This document shows positions 31,627 through 38,221 of a DNA stretch of 38,221 nucleotides, piece after piece (position 1 is the first letter of the stretch; every line of letters starts with the position of its first letter). Source of the stretch: Pseudanabaena biceps PCC 7429 (GTDB taxonomy: Bacteria > Cyanobacteriota > Cyanobacteriia > Pseudanabaenales > Pseudanabaenaceae). The stretch covers positions 1 to 38,221 of the forward strand of contig NZ_ALWB01000019.1 in assembly GCF_000332215.1 (NCBI RefSeq). Reading direction: 5' to 3'. The position numbers were made by a program, and so were the translations under genes. Below the pieces are notes generated by a model, which was given only the letters and a program-made list of their open reading frames with translations, was not told the DNA's origin and made no database searches.

Positions 31627-32808
31627 CTATAGATAATCAAGAATTGAATCCGCTACTCGGTTAATCGCGCCCTTTTCTCCTAGGCTTTCTCTTACTCTGG
31701 TATACCCATCAAGCATGGTTTGTCTTGATTGAGAATTTACTAATAGTTCTAAAGCCGCTTCAGCGATCGCCGAGGGAATCGCATCATTCTGAACGAACTC
31801 AGGAACTACCGATTCCATGTTTACCAAATTGACAGGGGAAATAAATGGTAATTGTAATTTCACAATATAGCGAGCGATCCAAGCGGTAATCGCACTGACC
31901 CGATAGAGAATTACTTGCGGCACATTCAGCAATGCTGTTTCCAGATTTACCGTACCAGATTTACTCAATACCAAATCCGAAGCACTGATGGCAATTTGCG
32001 ATTGATCCGAAATAATCGTAGCCTGAAGGTCGTATTTCTTGAGGAGCTTTTCCACATCGAGGCGATAGCGTTCTAAGGATAGAGGCAACCAAAATTTGAC
32101 ATGGGGTAATTTTGTTTGGATGATTTTTGCGGCTTCAAGAATAATCGGCATTACCGATCGCAATTCTTGGGTGCGGGATGCGGGGAGGAGTGTCACGACT
32201 AAATCATCATCGGCGATGCCCAAATGCTGCCGAGCCGCAGCGCGATCAGGCACCTGTGCCATTAGATCGACAAAGGGATGCCCCACCCACTGCACATTTG
32301 TCCCTTGCTTCTCGTAATAAATAGCCTCTTGGGGAAAAATAGCTAATAATTTATCGGTAAAAGCAGCGATCGCTTTAGTATTTTTGTCATCAAAAGACCA
32401 TACCCATTCTTGAGGGGCAATGTAATAGATCACGGGGATCTTCAATGTGCGTTTAGCATAGTAGCCAATTCCCTGATTGGGCATCATGTAATCGATTAAT
32501 ACCGCTACATCGGGAGGAGAGGTTTTGAGCCATTTTTTAGCATCCCGTTGCACCCGCAGAGTGGGCAAAATATAGGGTAACGCCTCAACTGCGCCGATCG
32601 AGCCAATACCAACCGTATTGCCTAATATCTTTACACCCGTCGCCGCCATGCGATCGCCACCAAGTCCGACAATTTCCAACTCCATGCCTCTGAGGGCAGC
32701 CCGTTCGCGCAAGGCTTTAATCAAAATTGCCCCATGCCAGTCGCCCGATACTTCCCCCGTACTAATAAACACACGGCGTTTTGTCTTAATTTCCGAACTA
32801 GATTCCAT
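31627..32808 (-). CDS. lpxB: Lipid-A-disaccharide synthase
   Basis: The 393-residue GT19 glycosyltransferase joins UDP-2,3-diacylglucosamine and lipid X to give the lipid A disaccharide, on the cytoplasmic face of the inner membrane. Motifs: FISTGEVSGDWHGA near the N-terminus, VGLGGDRMAATG, VLIDYMMPNQGIGYYAK, VIYYIAPQEWVWSF, FPQEAIYYEKQGTNVQWVGHPFVD, LPASRTQELRSVMPII and the C-terminal LSKSGTVNLETALLNVPQVILYR. Length is normal. The upstream region is occupied by a truncated AAA ATPase in another frame; ATG 32808 gives the family start. It converges on ruvA. Confidence 0.93.
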   Translation of the reverse strand: MESSSEIKTKRRVFISTGEVSGDWHGAILIKALRERAALRGMELEIVGLGGDRMAATGVKILGNTVGIGSIGAVEALPYILPTLRVQRDAKKWLKTSPPDVAVLIDYMMPNQGIGYYAKRTLKIPVIYYIAPQEWVWSFDDKNTKAIAAFTDKLLAIFPQEAIYYEKQGTNVQWVGHPFVDLMAQVPDRAAARQHLGIADDDLVVTLLPASRTQELRSVMPIILEAAKIIQTKLPHVKFWLPLSLERYRLDVEKLLKKYDLQATIISDQSQIAISASDLVLSKSGTVNLETALLNVPQVILYRVSAITAWIARYIVKLQLPFISPVNLVNMESVVPEFVQNDAIPSAIAEAALELLVNSQSRQTMLDGYTRVRESLGEKGAINRVADSILDYL

Positions 32809-33242
32809 ATTAATAAATTTTGTATTTTGTAATAGATATTAGTGACACAAAGCAGAACTAAACCTACATAAATTGCATCAGTTTGATAAGAATCCTGTAC
32901 CAACATACTTCTCAATGATTCTTCAATAAAAATATCAACTGCCTTTGAGTCGCCATTTTCTAGAATTGCCTCAATTAATATCCTATTATTCTCATTCTGC
33001 TCAAAGAAAAAGTTAGTCCAAGTTCTCTCTGGCAAAGCCTTACTAAAACTTACTTGTTCTCTCCTTACTTGTCGAAGTAAATATACTGTGTCTGAGCGTG
33101 GAGCGCTATTCAAAAAAATTGCTTCTAGTAATGCTGTCTTACCAGCATTGTTTTTACCGCTAATCAAATTAACTCTTCCAAAGCCAGATACTTTCAGATT
33201 GTCAAAGCATCTAAAGTTCTTAATTACAATTTCTTTAAGCAT
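32721..33242 (-). pseudogene. Truncated AAA (RecF/OLD-like) ATPase
   Basis: Residues 1-130 are an intact N-terminal half of an AAA_15-type ATPase: MLKEIVIKNFRCFDNLKVSG, Walker A SGKNNAGKTALLEAIF (29-44), then a conserved SFSKALPERTW segment. The full family is about 350-400 residues with a Walker B and signature in the second half, which are missing. After about residue 135 the frame becomes AT-rich junk (CVTNIYYKIQNLL) and then runs into the lpxB coding region in another frame. It therefore looks like a decayed gene whose 3' part was lost at the boundary just upstream of lpxB; it is probably not functional. Confidence 0.7.
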
Positions 33243-33409
33243 TAGAGCATACTGACTTTAAAGACAGCTTACAAAAACAAATAGCATTATACTGCGCGTC
33301 ACTTGGGCTATGCGTATTGGTCACAATAATATTATTTTTAAAATAAATGCAAAATATCGATTGACATTATGGTACACTCGTAAAGGTCAAAAATTTGGAC
33401 TAGAAAGAA

Positions 33410-33607
33410 GTGCCTAAGCTCAAAACTCGTAAATCTGCCGCCAAGCGATTCAAGGTGACGGGTAGCGGCAAGTTTGCTCGCCGCCACGCTGGTCGCAACC
33501 ATCTATTAGAGCATAAGCCCACTGTTCGCAAGAGCAGATTGGGACAAATGGCTATAGTTGATGAGACTGATAATGACAGAGTAAGCGCCATGATGCCTTA
33601 CGCCTAA
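33410..33607 (+). CDS. rpmI: 50S ribosomal protein L35
   Basis: The 65-residue basic protein is bacterial L35 ([36 protein letters not shown]). It binds 23S rRNA in the large subunit. The start is GTG at 33410. AGAAAGAA lies just upstream. It is followed 74 bases later by rplT in the same operon; infC, the usual first gene in many bacteria, is not present upstream. An 11-bp hairpin separates the two genes. Confidence 0.97.
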   Translation: MPKLKTRKSAAKRFKVTGSGKFARRHAGRNHLLEHKPTVRKSRLGQMAIVDETDNDRVSAMMPYA

Positions 33608-33614
33608 TTAAAGG

Positions 33615-33641
33615 TTTTTAGGGCGCAACACGCCCTAAAAA
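33615..33641. terminator. Hairpin between rpmI and rplT
   Basis: Arms 33615-33625 (TTTTTAGGGCG) and 33631-33641 (CGCCCTAAAAA) pair perfectly around CAACA, 8 bases after the rpmI stop. The T-tract lies on the minus-strand side, so on the + strand it is more likely an RNA processing or attenuation hairpin than a full terminator. Confidence 0.6.
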
Positions 33642-33681
33642 ATTAAATAAATAAACGACTTCACGATAAGAATTAACTGCC

Positions 33682-34035
33682 ATGACGAGAGTAAAACGCG
33701 GTAACGTAGCTAGAAAGCGCCGCAATAAAGTACTGAAATTAGCCAAGGGCTTTCGCGGATCGCACTCTAAGCTGTTCCGCACTGCTAACCAGCAGGTAAT
33801 GAAAGCTCTACGTAATGCCTACCGCGATCGCCGCAAGAAGAAGCGCGATTTCCGTAGTCTCTGGATTACCCGCATCAATGCTGCGGCTCGCCAACAAGGT
33901 TTGAGCTACAGCAAGTTTGCAGGTCTACTTAAGAAAGCAAATATTGATATCAATCGTAAGATGCTTTCTCAAATTGCCATTCTCGATCCCCAAGCTTTTA
34001 CCGCAATTGTCGAAAAGGCTAAAGCGATCGCTTAA
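33682..34035 (+). CDS. rplT: 50S ribosomal protein L20
   Basis: The 117-residue protein is bacterial L20, an early-assembly 23S rRNA-binding protein: [58 protein letters not shown] and a C-terminal globular part ([26 protein letters not shown]). In Bacillus and enterobacteria L20 represses its own operon by binding leader RNA; whether the hairpin between rpmI and rplT serves that role here is unknown. ATG 33682 is standard. It is followed by family A and C elements. Confidence 0.97.
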   Translation: MTRVKRGNVARKRRNKVLKLAKGFRGSHSKLFRTANQQVMKALRNAYRDRRKKKRDFRSLWITRINAAARQQGLSYSKFAGLLKKANIDINRKMLSQIAILDPQAFTAIVEKAKAIA

Positions 34036-34070
34036 GTCAAAATTACAGAAATTTGCGCTTAAAAGAACCA

Positions 34071-34121
34071 CAAGAAAGTTTTTGAAAGTGTTGCTTCGCA
34101 ACACTTTCAAAAACTTTCTTG
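34071..34121. repeat. Family A hairpin, 24-bp stem
   Basis: Arms 34071-34094 and 34098-34121 pair perfectly around TTC, topped by GTTGC/GCAAC. AACCA lies left and GGTTTTGATTT right. It starts 35 bases after the rplT stop. Confidence 0.9.
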
Positions 34122-34144
34122 GTTTTGATTTGAGCGAAAAGCAT

Positions 34145-34285
34145 AATTCGGGATAATTTGAAATGGGCTTTGAGAAAGGGTTTGCGTAGCAAACCCTTTC
34201 TCAAAGCCCAAAAGTAAAAGCCTTGCGTAGCAAGGCTTTTACTTTTGGGCTTTTAAAACTTGCCAGCTTAATCAGAACTGACGTT
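34145..34285. repeat. Family C two-hairpin element, copy 2
   Basis: Two stems: 20-bp arms 34165-34184 with 34190-34209, and 23-bp arms 34204-34226 with 34230-34252, sharing AAGCCC (34204-34209). Outer parts TTCGGGATAATTTGAAA and CAGCTTAATCAGAACTGACGTT match copy 1 at 28051-28197. Where the copies differ in the stems, all paired segments differ together. Confidence 0.9.
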
Positions 34286-34287
34286 TA

Positions 34288-34343
34288 CTAGGTTTGGTTT
34301 TTAATTCACGAAAGTGTGACAACACTTTCGTGAATTGGTATAA
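34288..34343. repeat. Family B half element
   Basis: It has the join CTAGGTTTGGTTTTT, one perfect 15-bp hairpin (34303-34317 with 34322-34336 around GACA) and the terminus TTGGTATA, next to the stop of the pentapeptide gene. The other hairpin is absent. Confidence 0.8.
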
Positions 34344-34344
34344 C

Positions 34345-35439
34345 TTAAGGAGCGAATCCGATCGCTCCTTGCAGATTTACATCTGTCCAAATGGTGCTTT
34401 CTGTAACTATATTAGTTAAATTTGCATTAGTTAGATTTGCCTGCGTTAAGTTAGCCCCGATCAAGACGGCTTCACTCAAATCGGCACCCCCAAAATATGT
34501 TCTTTGTAAATTCGCGATCGCAAAATTTGCTTTTTTGAGAAATGCCATACTTAAATCAACTTCCTGCATCTCGGCATTGCGAAATTTAGTTTCGATACAG
34601 ATTGAATTCGATAAAATCGCTCTAAACAAATAGGCATAGCTGAGATCGGCTTCACTGAGATTAGCCTTAGTCAGGTTCGCCATGCTTAGAGAAGCATCAC
34701 TCAAAAATGCATTGCACAGCTCCGCCCCAACCATTTGGGCTCCACTAAAAATAGCGCCCCCAAGATTAGCTTTGTTTAAAATCGCCTTATTTAAGATCGT
34801 CTCGCTAAAATTCGCCATCAAACAGCCAGCCATACTAATGTCGGCAAAATCAAGGGAGGCTCCCCATAAATTGGCGCGAGTTAGTAACGCTCCTCTCATT
34901 TTGACACGGCTCATTTTGGCGTTACTTAAATTGGCATTACTTAAGTTTGCGCCACCAAAATCAGCATTCTGGAGGTTTGCGCCACTGAGGTTTGCGCCAC
35001 TAAAGTCAATATTTTTAAAAATACCACCACTCAGATTTACCCCCCTTAGGTCAGCGCCACTGAGATTTGCTGCACCGAGATTGATGCCGCGTAGTTCTAG
35101 CGATCGCAGATCTGTGTTTGTAAGGTTAACGTCTTGGAGATTTGCTTGATTGAAGTTGACCTGATGGATCAAGGCTCGGCTCAGATTTGCCCCCTGCAAG
35201 TTAGCATTCACAAAAACTGTTTCCTGTAAAACCGCCCGTGATAGATTGGCTTGAGTTAAATCGGTGCGACTAAAGTTCGCCCTACTCAAGTTAGTTTCGC
35301 TCAAGTTGATGCCTCTGAGTTTCAACGAGGACAAATCAACTTTTTGTAAATCGATCTCTGTGAGATCGGTGTTATCGCGCCAAGTATTCCAATGCTCAGC
35401 ACCATCTTTAATATGTCGAACAATTCTTAGATCAGCCAA
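34345..35439 (-). CDS. Pentapeptide-repeat protein
   Basis: The 364-residue protein is almost wholly A(D/N)LXX pentapeptide repeats from about residue 24 to 358 (for example ANFSRTDLTQANLSRAVLQ, ADLRGVNLSGGIFKNIDFSG), predicting a long right-handed quadrilateral beta-helix. The first 24 residues (MADLRIVRHIKDGAEHWNTWRDN) form an N-terminal cap seen in many cyanobacterial members. There is no signal peptide, so it is probably cytoplasmic. Cyanobacteria have many such proteins with mostly unknown roles. It converges on rplT. Confidence 0.92.
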   Translation of the reverse strand: MADLRIVRHIKDGAEHWNTWRDNTDLTEIDLQKVDLSSLKLRGINLSETNLSRANFSRTDLTQANLSRAVLQETVFVNANLQGANLSRALIHQVNFNQANLQDVNLTNTDLRSLELRGINLGAANLSGADLRGVNLSGGIFKNIDFSGANLSGANLQNADFGGANLSNANLSNAKMSRVKMRGALLTRANLWGASLDFADISMAGCLMANFSETILNKAILNKANLGGAIFSGAQMVGAELCNAFLSDASLSMANLTKANLSEADLSYAYLFRAILSNSICIETKFRNAEMQEVDLSMAFLKKANFAIANLQRTYFGGADLSEAVLIGANLTQANLTNANLTNIVTESTIWTDVNLQGAIGFAP

Positions 35440-35542
35440 AATGATTTACTCAAATTGATGTTTAGACATGCTTCTAATTTAAGCTGTTTTTCCAGATAAA
35501 TCTAGACAAGCCAAATAGCGCAGAACCAAGAACTTGAGGAAA

Positions 35543-36532
35543 TTATGTGGGATTACTATCTAAATTACTGTCTAAATTACTGTCTAAATTATTGACAACA
35601 TTATGGATAACAGTTTGAGCATTTCGTTGCCAGCGATCGCGTTTAATCCTTCTCAATGCTGACCCCGTAAAATATTGATTCCATTGCTCGTCAGTCATGG
35701 TTGCTAAATCTGTTAACTGCGGATTGAGATTGTGAGGAAAAGGTTGAAAATCAGTTTCCAAAGTCTCTTGGGCAAAACGTTGATTCCAAGGACAAACATC
35801 TTGGCAGATGTCACATCCAGCTACCCAATTTTGTAAATTAGCACCGATCGCTTGGGGGATCTGTTCTGACTTATTCTCAATGGTATGGAAAGCGATGCAG
35901 CGATTGGCATCAACCACAAAGGGCTGAGCGATGGCTCCCGTCGGACAGGCCTCGATACAGCGTGTACAAGTACCGCAGTGATCAGTATGGGGGCGATCGG
36001 GCTCGATCTCCAGATTAGTTAGTAATTCTCCCAAAAATAACCAAGAACCATAGTCGCGGGTAATCACATTGCTATGCTTCCCAACCCAACCGATGCCCGC
36101 TCTCTGTGCTAAGGCTTTTTCGGCAATCGGTCCCGTATCTACATAATAACGAGTTTGAATGTCTTCCCCTTGCGTCGTTAGCCAAGCGGCGAGAGCTTTA
36201 AGCTTCTTCGTCAAAACCTTGTGATAGTCCCTTCCCCAGCCATAGCGGGAAATTTTACCGATCTGGCGATCGCTGGAATGTTGGTTTGGGGTGTAGTAAT
36301 TCAGAGCCACGCAAATGACTGACTTTACACCTGGCATCACCGCTGTAATATCTTGCCGTTTAGGATTTGCCATCCAATCCATATCCGCTTGATATCCGAG
36401 TTTGAGCCATTCTTGCAAACGTTCTGCCTCAATCCCAGACTCGGCTCTGGCAATGCCAACTTTGCTAAAACCGAGAGCGATCGCTTTTTGTTGAATCGCT
36501 TGTTTAATTTCTGCTTGCGACAAATTTTCCAT
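35543..36532 (-). CDS. queG: Epoxyqueuosine reductase QueG
   Basis: The 329-residue cobalamin- and iron-sulfur-dependent enzyme reduces epoxyqueuosine to queuosine in tRNA. Two [4Fe-4S] motifs are present: CGTCTRCIEACPTG and CDICQDVCPWNQ (Cys ligands visible). Upstream are the family segments KVGIARAES, RGDYHKVL-type SRYGWGRDYHKVLTKKL, YYVDTGPIAEKALAQRAGIGWVGKHSN and GSWLFLGELLTNL. The C-terminus ends in three tandem NLDS copies encoded by a 12-base repeat (35559-35594). The start ATG 36532 is standard. It lies 64 bases downstream of the J-domain gene. Confidence 0.95.
   Translation of the reverse strand: MENLSQAEIKQAIQQKAIALGFSKVGIARAESGIEAERLQEWLKLGYQADMDWMANPKRQDITAVMPGVKSVICVALNYYTPNQHSSDRQIGKISRYGWGRDYHKVLTKKLKALAAWLTTQGEDIQTRYYVDTGPIAEKALAQRAGIGWVGKHSNVITRDYGSWLFLGELLTNLEIEPDRPHTDHCGTCTRCIEACPTGAIAQPFVVDANRCIAFHTIENKSEQIPQAIGANLQNWVAGCDICQDVCPWNQRFAQETLETDFQPFPHNLNPQLTDLATMTDEQWNQYFTGSALRRIKRDRWQRNAQTVIHNVVNNLDSNLDSNLDSNPT
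35559..35594. repeat. Three 12-base repeats in the queG 3' end
   Basis: TCTAAATTACTG occurs at 35559-35570 and 35571-35582, with a third diverged copy to about 35594. On the coding strand it encodes repeated NLDS just before the stop codon and adds about 12 residues to the usual QueG C-terminus. Confidence 0.85.
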
Positions 36533-36596
36533 AATATCGACTAATTGGCTAATCGGCTAATCGGCAGAGCCAACTGCGATCGGCAACTAGCCACCA

Positions 36597-37871
36597 CTAA
36601 CCACCACCTAACCAACCAAAAAATCCACTTTTCTTGTCATTTTTGGCTTTAGGATCTGGTTTTGCTGGATTTGCAGCAGAACCTGTACCACCAACTTGAT
36701 CGATGTATTGATTTGCCAGAGGCTCGTTAGGATTTAGTTTCAAGGCTTGCTGAAAACTCACTTTAGCCATGCCTGATAACTTTTGATTCATATACACAAG
36801 CCCTAACAATGCATGGCACTTACTATTATTGCAATCAAGTTGAATGGCACTCCGCAATTCTTTTAACGCTGATGTCCATAATTTTTGATTGATGTAGCTT
36901 TCAGCTTGACGAATGTACTGCTTGATTGCCGCATCATTAGGCTCCTTGCTGCCATCTTGGTTCACATTGCCAGTTTGGTTCTGGCGTTGTGCCTGACTAT
37001 TGCTGGCTTGACTAGCACTTCTCGCCGCCGTATTGCCGTTAGTATTACTACTGGTATTACCTGTATTACTGGCACTTCTCGCCGCCGTATTGCCGCTAGT
37101 ATTACCACTGGTATTACCTGTATTACTGGCACTTCTCGCCGCCGTATTGCCGCTAGTATTACCACTCGTATTATCTGTATTGCTGGCATTCCGCAACGAC
37201 TCACTCCGCATTTGGTAGGCATTGCCACTGGCATAGGTTGAGCTTGGTCTCGCTCCTGTGTTAATGCCTGTGTTGCCTGTATTACCACTTGTATTGTTGG
37301 AGGCGTGATGGTTAATGCTAGGATTAGGAGGAGGGGCAATAGGAGGTTTAATGCCAGTATTAACTACGGGGTTAGGTGAATGACTGTAACCCTCTTGCAA
37401 CAAAATATGGACTAAATTTAGTTCGCTTAATAAACCAATGTTTTCTAAAGCTTGTTCTAAATTTTGATACTGGACTTTTGCTATTTCTTGAACTGTTTGT
37501 TCGTAATTTACTTCTTTAGATGAAACTAAATATTTTTTAGCGATTTCTGACTGTGGAGAAAATTTTTGGTTGCGTTTCATCAATCGTTTACCCAGCAATT
37601 TTAAGATTGCTGAATACTCAGTCCGCTCTCGCTCTTGGGACAGCACATTGTAGGCTGGGTTAACTAATTTGGATAAATATTGGGTTGCTACTTGCTTTTC
37701 GGAATTCGATCGCCCATGAACATCGGGATGCAAGCATTTGGCAATTAAGAGATATCGTCTGCGCACAAGGGAGGATTCAGCTGTTAATGGTAAGCCCAAT
37801 ACAGCGTAATAATCGTTAAAGTCATATTGACCGATGCCGCGATCTATACGAAATGTCTTTGGATGTTCCAC
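36597..37871 (-). CDS. J-domain protein with C-terminal TPR
   Basis: The 424-residue protein has a J domain at residues 17-88 with the HPD motif at 48-50 (AKCLHPDVHG), which should stimulate an Hsp70 (DnaK). A helical stretch (about 95-165) and a Pro/Asn/Ser/Thr-rich low-complexity linker (170-305) follow, including three 19-residue repeats (229-285, ASNTGNTSGNTSGNTAARS type). Residues 316-392 contain two TPR motifs (YINQKLWTSALKELRSAIQL, GLVYMNQKLSGMAKVSFQQALKLNP). There is no zinc-finger or substrate-binding domain of classical DnaJ. A Gly-rich end (GFFGWLGGG) may be a binding tail. It lies upstream of queG on the same strand. Confidence 0.9.
   Translation of the reverse strand: MEHPKTFRIDRGIGQYDFNDYYAVLGLPLTAESSLVRRRYLLIAKCLHPDVHGRSNSEKQVATQYLSKLVNPAYNVLSQERERTEYSAILKLLGKRLMKRNQKFSPQSEIAKKYLVSSKEVNYEQTVQEIAKVQYQNLEQALENIGLLSELNLVHILLQEGYSHSPNPVVNTGIKPPIAPPPNPSINHHASNNTSGNTGNTGINTGARPSSTYASGNAYQMRSESLRNASNTDNTSGNTSGNTAARSASNTGNTSGNTSGNTAARSASNTGNTSSNTNGNTAARSASQASNSQAQRQNQTGNVNQDGSKEPNDAAIKQYIRQAESYINQKLWTSALKELRSAIQLDCNNSKCHALLGLVYMNQKLSGMAKVSFQQALKLNPNEPLANQYIDQVGGTGSAANPAKPDPKAKNDKKSGFFGWLGGG
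37017..37187. repeat. Three 57-base coding repeats
   Basis: Residues 229-247, 248-266 and 267-285 of the J-domain protein are near-identical 19-residue units, and the DNA is almost as similar (GCACTTCTCGCCGCCGTATT recurs). Such repeats are prone to copy-number change. Confidence 0.85.
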
Positions 37872-38221
37872 AATCTATCCTCGGCGTTGCGCTACTCAGA
37901 AAAGAGCTTTCAGGCTTTAAGAGTTTCTAAACCAGATAAGTAATGATAGCTTACCCACTAATAATACAGGTACGATCTCGACAATCATATATTTTCTAGA
38001 GATAAAACAGTGAAAATTCAGAAATAATTGTCAAATTATAAAGATGATTAGAAATTAATAATTACTAATTTCTATAGCTGTCGCCAAATGTCCTACTCCC
38101 TTCCCACCAAAGAAATAGACATCAAAAACCAATAATTAGCGTTGCGGCGCTTCGCGCCGCAACGCTAATTCTTTACTGGGAAGGGAGTAGGACATAAAAC
38201 CCCAAGAATAAATTGGCGGCG
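37872..38221. other. Intergenic region with nested palindromes at the window end
   Basis: No gene is seen in these 350 bases. The first 200 are AT-rich. From 38081 the sequence is a nested family A structure: TAGCTGTCGCCAAA, then outer arms 38089-38106 and 38177-38194, enclosing an inner hairpin 38134-38150 with 38154-38170. A further family A left arm (38195-38221) is cut by the window edge. Confidence 0.75.
38089..38194. repeat. Nested family A palindrome
   Basis: Outer 18-bp arms 38089-38106 (TGTCCTACTCCCTTCCCA) and 38177-38194 are perfect complements. Inside them lies a separate hairpin with 17-bp arms 38134-38150 and 38154-38170 around TTC, flanked by AAAAACC. A new AAAACCCCAAG arm starts right after the outer arm. 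Confidence 0.9.

Larger units (their letters stand above)
34036..34344. other. Hairpin cluster between rplT and pentapeptide gene
   Basis: These 309 bases between convergent genes contain no gene and are nearly filled by three elements: a family A hairpin at 34071-34121, the second family C copy at 34145-34285, and a family B half element at 34288-34343. The arrangement parallels the cluster at 27879-28260. Confidence 0.8.

Noticed and set aside
34682-35149. Long plus-strand frame opposite the pentapeptide gene
   Set aside because: Pentapeptide repeat codons leave long open antisense frames; the product is simple-sequence and unlike any protein family.
36885-37339. Overlapping frames on both strands in the J-domain gene linker
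   Set aside because: They are by-products of the 57-base coding repeats.
36597-37871. J-domain protein as a classical DnaJ
   Set aside because: It lacks the Gly/Phe region, zinc fingers and C-terminal substrate-binding domains; only the J domain is shared.

Overview
The window is chromosomal DNA from a beta-cyanobacterium. The evidence is a beta-carboxysome operon (ccmO, ccmK2, ccmK1, ccmL, ccmM, ccmN), an NblB-like phycobilisome-degradation factor, several small cyanobacteria-specific families (DUF3119, DUF1830, DUF2997), DevBCA-type exporter genes, and many copies of the HIP1 octamer GCGATCGC. The very high density of long intergenic hairpins, together with gene content, suggests a Pseudanabaena-like filamentous lineage; that genus call is inference only.

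Layout. 1-8.5 kb: nblB-like and a small partner gene (-), DUF3119 protein, D-ribulose kinase-like FGGY kinase, two small conserved proteins, homoserine dehydrogenase (+), PHP phosphoesterase, DUF2997 protein and a secreted TPR protein (-). 8.5-11.7 kb: SLH-domain lipoprotein, Kef-type antiporter with a TrkA-N domain (-), and tRNA-Arg(ACG) with its own promoter and terminator. 12-18 kb: carboxysome operon on the minus strand, in transcription order ccmO-K2-K1-L-M-N; ccmM encodes a gamma-carbonic-anhydrase-like domain plus four RuBisCO-small-subunit-like repeats and has a well-placed internal start. 18.6-24.1 kb: a response-regulator diguanylate cyclase, then a TetR repressor divergent from devB-devC-(LuxR HTH)-devA, with two operator-like palindromes over the promoter. 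24.1-25.7 kb: what looks like a small integrase-less integron array, with two attC-like sites in the same orientation bounding a two-gene cassette (small conserved protein plus retropepsin-like protease). 25.9-38 kb: ABC ATPase, FecR-domain protein, NAD kinase, coiled-coil protein overlapping ruvA, lpxB abutting a truncated AAA ATPase, rpmI-rplT, a pentapeptide-repeat protein, queG and a J-domain/TPR protein.

The most striking genome-scale feature is the intergenic DNA. It holds about 30 long inverted repeats that fall into three families. Family A consists of single 16-26 bp, usually perfect stems with conserved ends (AAAACC/GGTTTT), a short loop often flanked by GGCGC/GCGCC, and a middle stem that differs in every copy while remaining self-complementary. 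Family B is a composite two-hairpin element bounded by TACCAA/TTGGTA. Family C is a ~145 bp two-hairpin element, present twice, in which three strand segments covary so that the central strand can pair with either side. The elements sit between genes, often just after stop codons, and some are nested in one another. The attC-like array and the covarying palindromes are the best candidates for something undescribed.
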